A stretch of 64,000 bases of DNA, taken from NCBI GenBank assembly GCA_029204225.1, contig CM055097.1, positions 53,125,592-53,189,591 of the forward strand. The letters run 5' to 3'. Shown here in pieces: positions 1 through 11,649 of the stretch. The notes below the pieces were generated by a model. The model was not told the DNA's origin, made no database searches, and worked only from the letters and a program-made list of their open reading frames with translations. Every line of letters begins with the position of its first letter. Position 1 is the stretch's first letter. This DNA is from Diphasiastrum complanatum. Taxonomy: Eukaryota > Streptophyta > Lycopodiopsida > Lycopodiales > Lycopodiaceae. A program made the position numbers and the translations under genes.

Positions 1-21
1 ATAATGCTAACTCCAAAGAAA

Positions 22-324
22 TTAAATTTGAAAACTTACAATTGCATTTCCTTCTATCTTTGGATCCAAATCATGAATGTTGAGCTCATTGTGAAGATAA
101 GCATGCTGAACTAAAACTTCCGTGATAGATTGACCGGTAGGGGATACTTTAAAATCCATTATCCTGTCTTTCCAAGAGCTTCTATATATGTTATCCGATC
201 TTTTTCTTTTTTGGAATGAGCCTTTTGCAGAGGGATGCATCAAGATCCATTGATATTTTCGATATATTCTTGGTATCCATTGATCTTCTACATTTTTTTT
301 CATTGCAAATATTGATTGCATCAA
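22..324 (-). other. Unrecognised open frame, possible gene fragment
   Basis: An open minus-strand frame of 100 codons runs to the left edge of the window and is hydrophilic and basic in its first half, with a KKN start region, a SFQKRKRSD stretch and an SSWKDRIMDF segment. I do not recognise the family. It has no retroelement motif such as a zinc knuckle, DSG, YVDD or DDE. It could be the start of a host-gene exon continuing outside the window or a chance frame. The nearest similar case is the pair of unrecognised minus-strand frames at 5.9-6.3 kb, but I see no direct similarity between them. Confidence 0.2.
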
Positions 325-716
325 TGGTTCCTCTTGGTCTCCGATTATGTGTAGCCATTAGTCGAAAATACGAGTACGCAAGCTGAGAACGGAGAGAATG
401 TAGAGATTGCGAGGTAAACCTAAGAATGACAATCCAAAATAAGAGATAGAATGAAGAAAATGAGAGGTGTACCTATAAATGACAAAAAGTTCCTAAACTA
501 CAAGGATTAGTTAACCATAGTTTATGACTATTGACGTCAAATGAGCGAACAATGACGGGCAACATAAGAGTATTCGGACAACAATTGTGGTCCAATCACA
601 ATTGTTTGTTCTGCCCGACAGGATATTTGAAAATCACGAAAATTTGGCCGGGAAAGTTAAATACAATTTCCGTCCGTCAACCACTGTTACAGTTCGTCAC
701 AGATGGACACCATTCA

Positions 717-1140
717 TTGGGACATATAAGCATTGAAAGCGTGCAAAGTCAAAGACAACATCTTGACAAAGGGCCTCTTACTTGTCATGTGGGAGCTAGC
801 CCCACTATATATCCACCAAGGGTCTTCAACTCTTATGCTTGAAGATGAGAAACTTGTGAATCTTCATGAGAGTTCTCCTCTTCCTCTTGGCCTAGGTTTG
901 CTTGACGTAGAGATTGCTTCTCCTTGAAGCACTCCGAGGCATAATGCCCCATCTTGCCAAAAAAGTAGCATTTGATCTTCGACTTATCCTTCTTTGGCTT
1001 GCTCGAGCTTGGACTTGAAGATCCTTCTTGATCTTCACCTTTGACTTGGTTCTTCTTGAATGTAGCACCCTTGCCTTTGGATTTGGTCCTGCTCTTGGTG
1101 AAAAGACCCTTGTCATTTCCATCATTGAGTTCCGAGACTA
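717..1140 (-). pseudogene. Ty1/copia gag zinc-knuckle and protease remnant
   Basis: Read on the minus strand this is the end of a copia gag followed by the start of the protease. The knuckle reads CYFFGKMGHYASEC, so the second cysteine of the CX2CX4HX4C box has become Phe. About 40 codons further on a WWIYSGASSHM segment matches the retropepsin WWIDSGASSHM box, but the catalytic Asp is replaced by Tyr. Stops interrupt the frame between the two motifs. The same order and spacing is seen at 63.6-63.8 kb, which supports the assignment. It is a dead fragment with no RT attached. Confidence 0.72.
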
Positions 1141-1419
1141 GTTTGAGTCTATGATTTGACTCATGAATGCTATTGGCATATGATTTTTTATGATCATTGA
1201 ATGAGATTGGAGTTGCAGGTACAATACACAGGCGGCAGCAGGCCGTACATTCATAATTGTGAAGAGTTTTGGAGCTAATTCATGGAGTTCAAGCCAAGAT
1301 AAGCTAGGAATCAATGCATTGATTAGTAATCTAGCTTCTAGATCTTGTTTGGATCTTAAGTAGGTGCCTTCTCCATCACTTATAGGATCAAATGGGTTCA
1401 TTTTGCTGCATTTTTATCA

Positions 1420-1432
1420 TGGTATCAGAGCC
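1420..1432 (+). other. copia-type primer-binding site (initiator Met tRNA)
   Basis: TGGTATCAGAGCC is the standard plant Ty1/copia minus-strand primer site complementary to the 3' end of initiator methionine tRNA. It follows directly on ...TTTATCA, an acceptable LTR terminus. The LTR upstream cannot be bounded. No gag follows within 1.5 kb, so it is a remnant of a plus-strand element. Confidence 0.6.
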
Positions 1433-2900
1433 TTTCCAAGAAATGAGCTTCACTTCATACTAGAATCATAGATTTTGATGCAATTCAAGCATTGATTGCT
1501 ATTTAGACATAATCTATGAGTAGTACCTTCAATCCTTGATCAATATGATGAAGAGGGATCTAATGGTTTTTGATTCACAGGCTTTTTAGCTTCAAAATCC
1601 GAGTTGTGGTCATCTCTTATCAATTGGATCAAAATAGCAAGGATTTTGCACTTTCCTCATATTGATGCTACTCGATTTGTGGATTCTATCACAAGGAATA
1701 GTTTTCAATCAATCAAAAGGAAGGTAGATTCTTATCTTTGGTACTATAATAGGTCGTTCTTAGACTTATTGAGATCTTAAAAATTCAATTTTGGGATCAG
1801 CCCAAAGACTGATAAGTGCTCATCAAGTGAATGCAATTCTAGTCAAGATTGTATTCAAGTTTGCTTGATTTGTGAGATAGTTTGGATTGATTATTTCATG
1901 ATGATTCAACCTGATCTTGTAGGAATGATTTGAAGAGGCATTTATGTGCATATGATTCCTTTTGGTTCAGGTTAGATGAATTCACCCTCAAGGAAAATCT
2001 CGATTTTTGCTCATAATTGGATGGAAATCCCATCACATATTTATACATGTAGAGCTCGGATCTAAGCATATTAGGGCTTCTATGCATTCATCATAACCTA
2101 ACCCTAACATCTAACCTAAATATTCATTTGATCCACCCTAATTAGGGTTCAAGGTCTCGAGATCCCAAAACAATGAAAAACATGTTATTTTTAGCTGCTA
2201 GAATCTCTCTAGCCTATCAAAGCACTATTTGGACTCATTCCAAAGGTGCCACTCCTATGCCAGGTTAGGAATGAGACTTACAAAGAGTATCTTATGCTAT
2301 TTGGCACTTGTGACAAGCCACAACATGACCATAATACAATTTACAAGTACTATGACCAAAATTGGTCAAGCTAGCATTGTGAAATTTTAACAAGTGCTTG
2401 TAGAGGCTGCAAGCTGCTTTATAGTAGTATAGCAAAGTAATATTGTTAAGTTTAAAGTCTCAAAATTAAGCATAGTGTGAACAAAAATAAGCTTTTGGCA
2501 AAAAGCTTGAAATTAACCCAATTTATAGCATTCTTATTTACTTGTTTTGCATAAACTGTAAAAGAAAAGAAAAAACAGGAGAGGACTAGACGTTTGTGAT
2601 AGTTACGAGCAGGTTTTTAGGCTAACTTTGTAGGGATAGACAATAAACCATAAAAGTAACATGATTTTTTAGTAGTATTAAAGGTTAAAGTTGTTAATAG
2701 GCAAAATCGCCCTGCTAGATATAATCAAGATATTTGTTTGCCTTTTCTTATTGCTTAATTGCCTTGCTGGATGTGAAGCTTGCAAAACAAATTTGGAAGA
2801 TAACTTGTGAAGAGTTGCATATAACTTACATCCAAGCTGTAGTTTTGTGGGTTGGAAACATGATCACAAGGCATGAGGAAGTGTCCTTTAGGAGGGGAAA

Positions 2901-2903
<3 letters not shown>
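1433..2903. other. No gene seen; degraded transposon leader and AT-rich DNA
   Basis: After the primer-binding site the sequence resembles a decayed retroelement leader, then becomes AT-rich DNA with only short frames full of stops. I see no domain, RNA gene or ordered repeat here. Confidence 0.5.

Positions 2904-2935
<32 letters not shown>
2904..2935 (+). repeat. Poly-G tract, 32 nt
   Basis: An uninterrupted run of 32 G follows a G-rich ramp (GGAGGGGAAAGGA). Long G homopolymers are rare in plant nuclear DNA. The length may be affected by sequencing error. Confidence 0.95.
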
Positions 2936-2939
<4 letters not shown>

Positions 2940-2999
2940 GTACATATCGTTGAAAAAGAATTCGCTTCTTCTCTCGAGATATGACTGGTATCTCCCGAT

Positions 3000-4090
3000 G
3001 TGGGAGGACCAATCGACTTGAATCAGTTACTACATACTTTAAGTAAAGTTTTATTGGAACTTTACCAAAGTAACAAACAATACAATTACCAAATGCAATA
3101 CCTTTTTAATCAGTTACAGTCGATCAACTCCAACAATTTGGGCTATCAATCTGATATGTTTACTAGTGAAAAAAAATTCAAACGTCCCAAAGTTGTTGAA
3201 GATTGAATAAATCGATGGTCAAGTTATTTTAGCCTGCACAACGTTTCAGAAGAGAGATGCATATAATCAGTCCTCTTGTTTTTGGAAGGCAAAGCTTCTT
3301 CATGGTGGAGGGAAAACTATCTTCAAAATTGGCAACCTGGGCCGGATTTCTTGAAGAATTTCAAAAGGCCTTCATTGCCATTGACAACTCAAAAATGTAT
3401 ATTATATTGATTAATTACCGGATGGGCAATTGAGAATTGGACATCTATGTCCAAAAAATCATCTATTTTCAGGCCAAAGTGCTGGTTTTTAATTGCAAGT
3501 TGTTGTAGTGGTGGTAGTTTGTGTTTGGACTACCCGCCGACTTTCAAAACATGTGTAAGCGTAATGTTCTCCATATTTTGGAGGATGCTATTTGTGTGGC
3601 AAAAGCCTATGATGTTCTCGCTTCACGAAAGAGCGTGTACGACCAAATAGCCCTGAAATCAAAGAATGACAAGCCTAAGAACAAGGGGAAAAAATATTCT
3701 GATGAATTGGATGCCGTGGCTCACCAGAAGAAAAATAAAAATAAAAATAAGAAGAAGTCGGTAATTAAAGTCAAGGTGTGGAAGCTAGCAATTAAAGAAA
3801 ATCTTTGCTTCTTGTGCAATAAACTTGGGCATCAAGTGAAATAGTGCTCCCCAAAAGAAGAACAAATCATCGAGCCTCATGATAATGGAGTTATTTGCAA
3901 GTAAATTTCAAGTTGTTTTATTAGAAAACTGTATGTGGGCTTGTAATCTTAGTACTTTATCTTCAAACCTAAGCAGTTGTTTTGTATTAGTGAAAAATTT
4001 TCAGGGAAAGACGTCAATGTATTACTTGACTTTGAAAGCACTCACAATTTTATAAATTCTCGGCTTGTAACCGTGCGAGTGATTGTCCTA
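3000..4090 (+). pseudogene. Ty3/gypsy gag and protease remnant
   Basis: Several frames on the plus strand add up to a decayed gypsy gag. A segment near 3190-3245 matches the VxDWINRWSSYFSLHN gag block also seen at 32.9 kb. A Lys-rich linker at 3640-3770 precedes a zinc knuckle, CFLCNKLGHQVK then a stop then C (3807-3845), which is CX2CX4HX4C with one position turned into a stop. At 3970-4075 the retropepsin core LLDFESTHNFINSRL lies in place of LLDSGSTHNFI, so the active-site Ser-Gly is lost. The sequence ends in a GC-rich palindrome at 4.12 kb and no RT follows. It is non-functional. Confidence 0.7.
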
Positions 4091-4119
4091 ATTCCAGCCT
4101 TTGCATCATTCGATAAGTA

Positions 4120-4232
4120 TAGGGGAAGGCCCTTGTCCCCGTTTTAAGGCCTCGGGCTCGAGGGCCCACGCCCTCGAGCCCAAGGCCTTAAAATGGGAAA
4201 GGCTCGAGGTCGGGGGCCTTCCCGGACGTAAA
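4120..4232. repeat. GC-rich palindrome (24-bp stem, 4-nt loop, plus outer arms)
   Basis: The inner arms at 4142-4165 and 4170-4193 are reverse complements with one mismatch over 24 bp around a CCAC loop. Outside them GGGAAGGCCC on the left and GGGGGCCTTCCC on the right give a second pairing. GC content is far above the surroundings. It sits directly after the gypsy protease remnant. Confidence 0.9.
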
Positions 4233-4335
4233 GCAAGTGAAAAAATTTTCACTTCTATAAAGGTCTAGAAAATAATTACCTCACCCCTCGAAATTTACCT
4301 CCCCGCCATTTTCTTTTCACTTGCTTGCAGACATT

Positions 4336-4500
4336 TTTTTCACTTGCTTGCAGGAGGAGGTCGCGCATCGATGGAGGTCGTGGATCTGTAGCGATGGAGG
4401 TCATCTGTAGCGGCATTCTATAGCGTGCGTCTGTAGCGGTCATTTGGTAGAATGTAGCGGTCATCTGTAATGGCCATCTGTAGAGGTCATCATGCCATCT
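4336..4500. repeat. Degenerate minisatellite with GTCATCTGTAGCG-like units
   Basis: The words GGTCATCTGTAGCG, CGTCTGTAGCG, GGTCATTTGGTAGAATGTAGCG and GGCCATCTGTAG recur about every 20 bases. Just before it TTCACTTGCTTGCAG occurs twice, 30 bp apart. The open frame on the minus strand across this region is produced by the repeat and is not called as a gene. Confidence 0.6.
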
Positions 4501-5329
4501 GTATGCCAACTTAATTACGATCTCTTTGAACGTGCAACCCAAATATACTCTGCCAACTTGATGAGTTATGTTCGCTGCCCTACAAGCACAAGAACATGTA
4601 TTTTGTTTAAGTGAATACAGACAAATCCCGAAGTAATCATGAACGTGCATCAATCCATTTCTGATGTGTCTTGATGTCTTTTATCTGAATACCGTGTTTG
4701 CAATAAAGGCTGCATGAGTGTGCATAGATAACATACTCTGTATGTGTTGTTGTGAATCACACTGCGTTCAGTATGATCGGCGTAGGAGTATTTGCAATTT
4801 AGCGAAAACGGGAAAGGGCGGGCACATTGCTTTGATGTTATTCGCTTGAAAAATGGCATCCAAAACTTGAGATGAATCTGGGGATTTTTGTAGGATTATA
4901 TTGAAAACATCGTCCGCAGGCTCTCTCCCCCCCCCCCCCCCCCCCCCGTTAGTGACATACGAGCATACTCTTGATAAGCTTTCTGATTTGTTAGAATCTC
5001 AAGGATTATCCTTTAGAGAGAGCAATAAAGATGACGTGTTGGAGCCTGACTTTTCTGTCTACCACTTTTGGGCTGCAGATGAAGCTGAATCGGCCTCTGT
5101 AGTCGGGACTGTTACATAAGGTAGTCATTTTTTTATTACAATAAGTGAAATTGTTTTTACATTAGATAAACTTTTTTTACTATGGTAAAAACTTCTGTGA
5201 TTTTTACCTCCCTGCAAAACAATTTTTTAAGAGTAAGGTTCCTCGTACATATGGAGTTGTTACAGCTGTCATATTCTTACAATTAAAGTTATTACTAAAT
5301 ATACACTAAATTTTTTTGGAGTGCTTTAA
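4501..5329. other. No gene seen; includes a 21-nt poly-C tract at 4927-4947
   Basis: The stretch contains C27-C47 (21 C), then a short open plus-strand frame (4901-5119) whose N-terminal proline run comes from that tract. The following DKLSDLLESQGLSF segment is not recognisable. The remainder is AT-rich. No reliable gene. Confidence 0.5.
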
Positions 5330-5351
5330 GGGGGGGGGGGGGGGGGGGGGG
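5330..5351 (+). repeat. Poly-G tract, 22 nt
   Basis: Twenty-two consecutive G at the left edge of the duplicated fold-back segment. Confidence 0.93.
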
Positions 5352-5365
5352 TCCTGCTCTGAGGC

Positions 5366-5669
5366 CCTTCCTCCCCGGAAGAGTGTGCGCCCGAGGGCAC
5401 ACGGTCTTCCGTGGGCGGAAGGGCCTCAGAGCCGGCCCTTCCCTTCCGTGAATTCCGTTTTTACATTTTTTTTCTTTTTTTTTTGACGTAAATTTTTTTT
5501 TACATGCACCTTCCGGGCCTTCCTCCCCGGAAGAGTGTGCGCCCGAGGGCACACGGTCTTCCGTGGGCGGAAGGGCCTCAGAGCCGGCCCTTCCCTTCCG
5601 TGAATTCCGTTTTTACATTTTTTTTCTTTTTTTTTTGACGTAAATTTTTTTTTACATGCACCTTCCGGG
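5366..5669. repeat. Two direct 152-bp repeats, each with internal hairpins
   Basis: The segment starting CCTTCCTCCCCGGAAG at 5366 begins again at 5518, a period of 152 bp, and the copies look almost identical. Each unit has a GC-rich half that folds (CGGAAGA pairing with TCTTCCG, GTGTGC with GCACAC) and a T-rich half ending in TTTACATGCACCTTCCGGG. Open frames across the unit on the minus strand are repeat translations. Confidence 0.92.
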
Positions 5670-5718
5670 CGGAAGGTGCATGTAAAAAACGTAAAAAATT
5701 TGTCAAAAAAAAAAATTT
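5620..5718. repeat. Fold-back arm pair closing the 152-bp repeat array
   Basis: The T-rich tail of the second repeat unit (about 5620-5667, ending ACATGCACCTTCCG) is followed at once by its reverse complement (about 5670-5718, starting CGGAAGGTGCATGT). The arms run from the CTTCCG tip into a T-run/A-run with a GACGTAAA versus TTTGTC mismatch zone. The array therefore ends in an almost loopless hairpin of roughly 45 bp. Confidence 0.88.
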
Positions 5719-5870
5719 GCCCCACAGATTACGTTCTGTGAGGCATCACCATTTTCTTTGTAAAAATTTAAAAACTTATTTCACGTCCAGGTAACAAGCC
5801 AGATGGCTCAATTGGGCTCCCCATAGTCGAATGTGTTATGATTTTAGAAACATCTGGTAAGATATTGTGG

Positions 5871-6306
5871 CTAAATCCACATGTTTCCCATCGTGGCATT
5901 GCAATAGGTATCCAAAATTTGAAGCGAAAATGGTTGCATTCTTATATATATCATGATGTCACACATCCACCTCACAAATCCTATAGATGCAAAATCCTTT
6001 AGATAACTCAGCTTATACCCTTTTGTTTTTTGATAGATGGCATCTTTTCCTTCTGTCAAATCAAACCATCTTGTTGAGTAGAATCCGTGATCATATTCCT
6101 CTTTTGTGAGTTCAATAGAGCGATGGTCTGATTCTTACCCCAACCACCATTTCGTTGCAAATATCTGTTAGTAACATCGAATTATCTTTATATTTAATCA
6201 TGGTAAGTCTCAACAATTCCGTGCCTATCCTCCATTCTTCAAGCGGAATCTCAGTTCTGGCTTTCGATACACGATTAGATCCCATTTTTTTTTGTACATA
6301 ACGCAC
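5871..6306 (-). pseudogene. Unrecognised coding-like fragment with a frameshift
   Basis: On the minus strand an open frame (6306-6112) and a second one (6059-5871) can be linked: in another frame the bases between them give RSIELTKEEYDHGFYSTRW leading straight into the second frame. This looks like one protein segment of about 145 residues with a single frameshift near 6115. It contains PLEEWRIGTELLRL and EGKDAIYQKTKGYKLSYL. I cannot name the family and see no retroelement motif. It may be a host-gene fragment or an unassigned transposon ORF. Confidence 0.35.
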
Positions 6307-6699
6307 CAGTCGTATGAATAATCTGAAACGTTGCTGTATAATCTGAAGAAGAATAATTCACGCAAGAGAATCAGTAAATCGCTGCAAGATCAACTATAAT
6401 AGCGCTAGAAAGGACAGTCAAGGAAGATGGCGATAGTAACAATTAGAAGAAAAGTTCTTAGTCACTCTAAATCTTCATGACATTCCCATTTTAATAACTT
6501 AGTATAGCTATTTTAGTATAGCTAACATTCCCATTTTAATAACCGCTGGAAGTATTAATGGTAGTCGTACAACAACCGTTAATATGAAGGATTGGAGAAA
6601 TATGAGGTAATATCGGATCGGATCGAATCGATATACTGCAAAGGGTTGAAACTATTCTATGGGTTGGGTCGAAAATATGAAGGATCGATTTTATTCGAA

Positions 6700-8789
6700 C
6701 GTGGCCATCTTCACGGCTGTAATGTATTCTGCTTCATAGGATGATTGAGTTATAATAGTCTACTTCTTGTTGACCTAGAGAATTGATGTGCCTGTTGCAA
6801 TGGTGCACCATCCTGAGACACTTTTATAGTCGTCCTTGAGAGATGCCCGCATCACTGTAGGAGTGCATTTGGAATCCTGCATCACGAGAGTAACACAGTC
6901 CATAATCCTTCGTCTGTTGAAGGTACTGTAAGATCTTCTAGTGTGCTAAGCCTGGATTCGTGCTAAATTGACTCATTCTGAACATGGCATAAGCAATGTC
7001 GGGGCATGTGTTGTCTGCTAGATACATCAAAGATCCGATCAGCCTCCTGTAAGGCATGTGCTGCATCATCTCCTGCTCTTTTTCTGTATTTGAACAATCT
7101 TTGTTTGTCAGGACTGTCCCTACAAGCATTGAAATATTTGCCCCTTTGCAATCTGTCATCCCAAAATCATCTAGGATTTTCTGGGTGTACCTTGACTGAT
7201 GAAGGTATAGCTTTCCTTCATCATAGTTGCGGTCAATCTACAAGCCTAGATAACATCTGGCTTCTCCTAGGTTTGTTATTTCGAAATGGTTCGAGATCTC
7301 ATTCTTCACTCCTACAATCAGGGCTTCGCTTTTGCATAGTATCAGGGTGTCGTCCACATACACAACAACAATGATGATCTCCCCATTTGTGATTCTCACA
7401 TAAACATTGGAATCGGTTGTCAATGGCTCGAATCCTAAGGATCTCAAGGCTTGATCTTTCTTCTTATACCATTGTCGTGTTGATTGCTTCAGACCATAGA
7501 TACTCTTGTGCATTCGGCATGCATAGGTAGGAAGTGATTCGGAGGTATAACTTGGAGGTTGATCCATGTAGACGTCTTCATCTAATTCATGTAAGAATGC
7601 TGTCTTCTCATCAATGATGTAAATCTTGAGGTCGTATGCAGCTGCATATGCAAATAGCAGGCATAAGAAAGCATGTTTCACCATTGGAGAGAAGGTCTCA
7701 GTGTAGTCGATGTCGTACTTCTGAAAAAAAACCTTCGCTACAAGTCTGGCCTTGTATCTCAAAACATTTCTATTTGGTCCATACTTGAGTTTGTAAACTC
7801 ATTTGCATTGCACGGTTTTTCGTTTCTCTGGTACTGGTTGCAGTGTCCATATCTCATTCTTCTTCATGGATTTGATTTCTTCGTTCATGGCTTGGATCCA
7901 TTTGTCCTTCTCTGGACTGTCGATGGCTTCCTTGAATGTTTGTGGTTCGCCAACGAATCCACAAAAATCTTCGAATGTAGAAGCCAAGCTGCTTGGCACA
8001 AATCTTGCTGGCGCTCTTCGCTCTCTCATTGATCTCCTAGGAGATTCTTCTGGTACTGCAATGCTCTTGCCTTTGTCTCTTTGGCTAGATCCGGAACCAT
8101 TTCAGCAGGCAGGCAGGCTTGTGAACCCTTCTTCATCTGATTCATCGCTCAGTTGATGTGGAGCTCGAACATCTTCGTTTGACTGTTTGGGTTCTGATCC
8201 CTCTGTCATGGTTGGTAGGTCATAATAATGCTTTCCTAGGACTTCATAGCTGGCAGAATCATTGTCGGCCATTGTTCTGGTCTCATCAAACTTGAGGTCT
8301 TTGACAATCTTCACTAGATTCGTTTCTGGCATGTAAATCCTGTAGTATAACGAAGGGTTGTCATATCTTTTATTGTATAATGAAAGGACCAGATCCTTCA
8401 TCTTTCTGATAAAAGAGGTAAGGTCTCTACCATCCCATCGCAGATTTGTTAGCTGATCGTCAAGAAGCATGATCTGGCTGCGTGATTTTGTCTGAAATCT
8501 GGTAAGCAATGTATAACATCTCTCTTGCATAAGAGAGTGTCGCGAGGTCAAGTGTCAGGCTATTTTCGATGGATGATGACAACACGGCTACTGCCTTGTC
8601 GTTCTTCTCTCTCCATTCTCGTAGCTCTTTGATAGTAGTTGTAGGCATCTCTTCGGTGCCGTCTACCCAGGGCCATAGCCCTTCTCCCTTCAATATGAGA
8701 GAGGTCTTTATCTTCCATGCTAGGAAGTTCAACCCGGCTGAGTCGAGGATTGTGCAGATCTTCGACTATATACTGCTGATCGATGCCAT
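6700..8789 (-). pseudogene. Ty1/copia element, gag fused to integrase tail then RT-RNase H
   Basis: Read 5' to 3' on the minus strand: an ATG at 8789 opens gag (with an early stop), continuing GLNFLAWKIKTSLILKG and a gag helix ending SFIRKMKDLVLSL. Without a zinc knuckle or protease it passes near 8370 into an integrase C-terminal motif, YYRIYMPETNLVKIVKDLKF, then a Ser/Glu-rich linker. RT follows (RARLVAK-like block near 7750, YVDD catalytic motif near 7350, KSIYGLKQ near 7500), then the LIGSLMYLADNTCPDIAYA block (7060-7000) and an RNase H end SYEAEYITAV near 6720. At least three stops or frameshifts break it. It is a deletion derivative lacking protease and the integrase core. No LTRs were recognised. 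Confidence 0.85.
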
Positions 8790-8799
8790 TGTTGTAGAT

Positions 8800-11640
8800 T
8801 TGTTCTTCAGCTGTTCTTTCTGGTTTCTTGTTTTGAATGCTTGTCTCTCTGGATCTGATAGCCGTAGAGACACCGCAAGGAAACGATTATTGTTATCAGA
8901 TGACTGCAATGGTGAAACATCTTCACGATCACAGCACATGGATGGACAACGAGAAGTTGCACGGACTACTACGACGAGCATCCAGAAACTGTTCGAATTA
9001 AGTCTAAAGTTGTTCTTTTAATCATGTAGTTTTCCTTAGCTTTGTCACTAGTCACACCGTAATGAACAAATTCAGACATGCAATTTCATCATCTTCATAT
9101 TGATCATCATCAACTTGATATTGAATGGCACAATTGCTCATTTGTCATTTTCCCTTACATTGTGCTACTTTTACTTCTTGAAATAATCATGCTCCCAATT
9201 TTCAAGTTTCAACTGTTGTCTTGAATTTTCTCATCTTTGGCCTTGATGCCAATTATCAAGATTTGTATCATCATTCAATTGGTCAATATCCTGTTAGAGG
9301 TCAATAGGCCTACCTCGACCCGTAAGTTAATTATGATTATGAATTAATGGATGGAGGCCTAAACTTCGGCATCCTAGTCTTTCGTCCTTGGAGGAGGTCT
9401 TCATAGTGGTGTCAGAGCCAAAGCTAGGACGAATTGCTCGATGGAAGCACACGAAAAGGAATCCAAGAATTGAGGGAGCATCATGCATGATGGGGTCTCG
9501 ATTCTTGGAGAGGAGAGCGAAAGTTGGAGCAAAGTATTGGTGGTTTGATTCACTTTGTTCTTTTTCCTATTTTACGATTTTTTCTTATTGTTCCAAGGTA
9601 AGTGCACTATCCAATTTTGCAACAAGCGTTGTGAATCATGCTCTTGAAATATGGAAATGGACTGAATCAATTAGGTAACCAAGTTTTGTAAATTTTTGTT
9701 GACATAGGTTATGTCACAATTCCTTTCGCACTTTTCATTGAATGTAAGACAGTTTGTTTCAGATTGTGTTGTAATTAGGTAACCACAAAATTGCTGTTGC
9801 ACTTTTCATTTGAATGTAAGACAGTTTGTTTCAGCAATTTAGGGGACATATCCGTTGCCTTTGAGCAGATTACGACCCTTATCTTGAAGCTGAAAATTAT
9901 GCATTTAAAGAACGGATAGCTTGTGCTTTCAAAAAGGGATTTCAATGTCTTAAAGCTTTTAAAAGATGCTCTTAAAAGGTGAATATGTCCGGTTGGATGT
10001 TGCTGGTATTTTCAGCAAGCTTCAGTTTCTTGGTTTTCAAAGACAAGGATTCGTGGTCTTTGCAACCGTAAACATCTATAATGATTGCATTATCGATGTG
10101 TTGTGAAATCCATTATGTAGAGTTGCTGTGAAGCTGTTATAAAAACTGAAAAAAAAAGTTTCAGTAGCTGAGTTGATCATGCTGATGAATGTTTTATTAG
10201 CAGCTTTTACGAAAATAGAACAGTAGGACTCTATTAATCCTTTTAAGTCTTTTGGTAAAAGAAACTCTTATAAACACAGTTTCCATTGATATATCCTCTA
10301 ATTTGTTTGAATCTGTAGACAGTGAACTATTAAAGAATGGAAGAAAATGCAGAAACAAGGGTCTTTGATGGTGATTTGCATCGAAATCTTTGTAAACAGC
10401 CGTTGTGGTGTATTTGTAATCATTAACATTCCGTAAACTTGTTGCCTTCATTTTCCTTGGTTCGGAAGACAGTTTATGGAGGTTTTTTTGACATTTGCAA
10501 CCTGCAAAACAAGTTTTAATGTGGACGTAAAATCAGCAACTCTGGTTCTTGTGGAAGAGAAGTAAGCTTTGTACAAAAAAAATGCATTTATGGCTCTTCT
10601 CCCACGCGCTGCAGTGCGCGGTTGCCTGCTCCTCAGAACTTGCTTCAAACCTCTATGGCGAATTAATTGCAACTTTGATTGCACAAAATTCACCACGTTA
10701 CTAGAGAAATTCTAGTTGGATCACAGTAGCAAATTTGTTCTTAAGTGGAAAAATTCCTACGCATTTTTTTTCCATTTCTAAATCTACAACTTTTGGAATT
10801 TTTGGGCAAGACCAAACAAATGAACAATCAAAATAAGACCACCATCGACTGATTTTCAAATCATGCCAAGGCTAGCGTTGCTTAATAGAAAAAGAAAAAT
10901 GTGTCAAATGGTTGCAATTCTTTGATTACAGAATTATGAAATGCTTTTCTCGGCTCGAGTAGTCAAAGAGTTAAAGACATAACAATTAACTAGCATCTAC
11001 CTAATCTTATGTGCACACATATGGAAAGGAACATGCATTGGAGATTCAGTTTTCTTTTACTATAAAGCTTTTGTTATCTCATTACAAGTTGCTACTTGCA
11101 CCTCGCCTTGGTAGGCCAAGTTAACGAACATAAAGAAGAAGATGAAGAAATCTTACCTGCTGCTAGATCATGTTTTCTAACTATGTAGATGGAAATATAG
11201 TAGTACATTTAAAAAGGTTTGCACTATTGTCTACATTTGCACACTTCTTACTAAAAATGTTAACTTATTTGTAGGTAATGACCTCCTTGATATCATGCGA
11301 ACCTATGTTTTTAATGATCACATTTAGGCATTAGTTGTAAAGTTTGAGACCTTTACATCAGACAATGACAAACAAGACATGCATCAGCCCAAGATGATAG
11401 GAGGAAACATGTTATTGAATATTCACAAAGTGCTTCACTTGCAAAATTGATTGCTAGATATGGAACACTTCTTGGTCCTTTGGCCAAGCATTTTCGACGC
11501 TTCTCAAGTTATCTCAACATCCTCAGGGTAACAACTTCTTAAGCTCATGAGAGAATAAAATCATTTTAGTGGTCCAGGTGACAAACCTTTCCTGCAACAT
11601 GGACGAGGTGAAACATAGAGTTTGAAGTGACAGACATCTA
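8800..11640. other. Mostly no gene; retroelement leader traces and AT-rich DNA
   Basis: TGGTGTCAGAGCC at 9407-9419 is an initiator-Met-type primer site, preceded by sequence (9290-9350) resembling 54.15 kb, so a decayed LTR probably ends here. Between 9669 and 9836 a segment beginning ATTAGGTAACCA recurs at 9774 (period 105 bp), and both copies carry GAATGTAAGACAGTTTGTTT. The rest is AT-rich and has only short frames without recognisable domains. Confidence 0.5.
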
Positions 11641-11649
11641 TTTACATTT

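Noticed and set aside
2734-3021. Frames with Gly or Pro runs on both strands
   Set aside because: The run is the poly-G tract; nothing recognisable on either side.
5295-5725. Two minus-strand frames of 85 and 99 codons with shared segments
   Set aside because: The shared segments come from the 152-bp direct repeat; codons follow the hairpin DNA and poly-G tract.
9388-10696. Frames of 82-96 codons as host genes
   Set aside because: No domain or splice pattern; composition matches the AT-rich surroundings.
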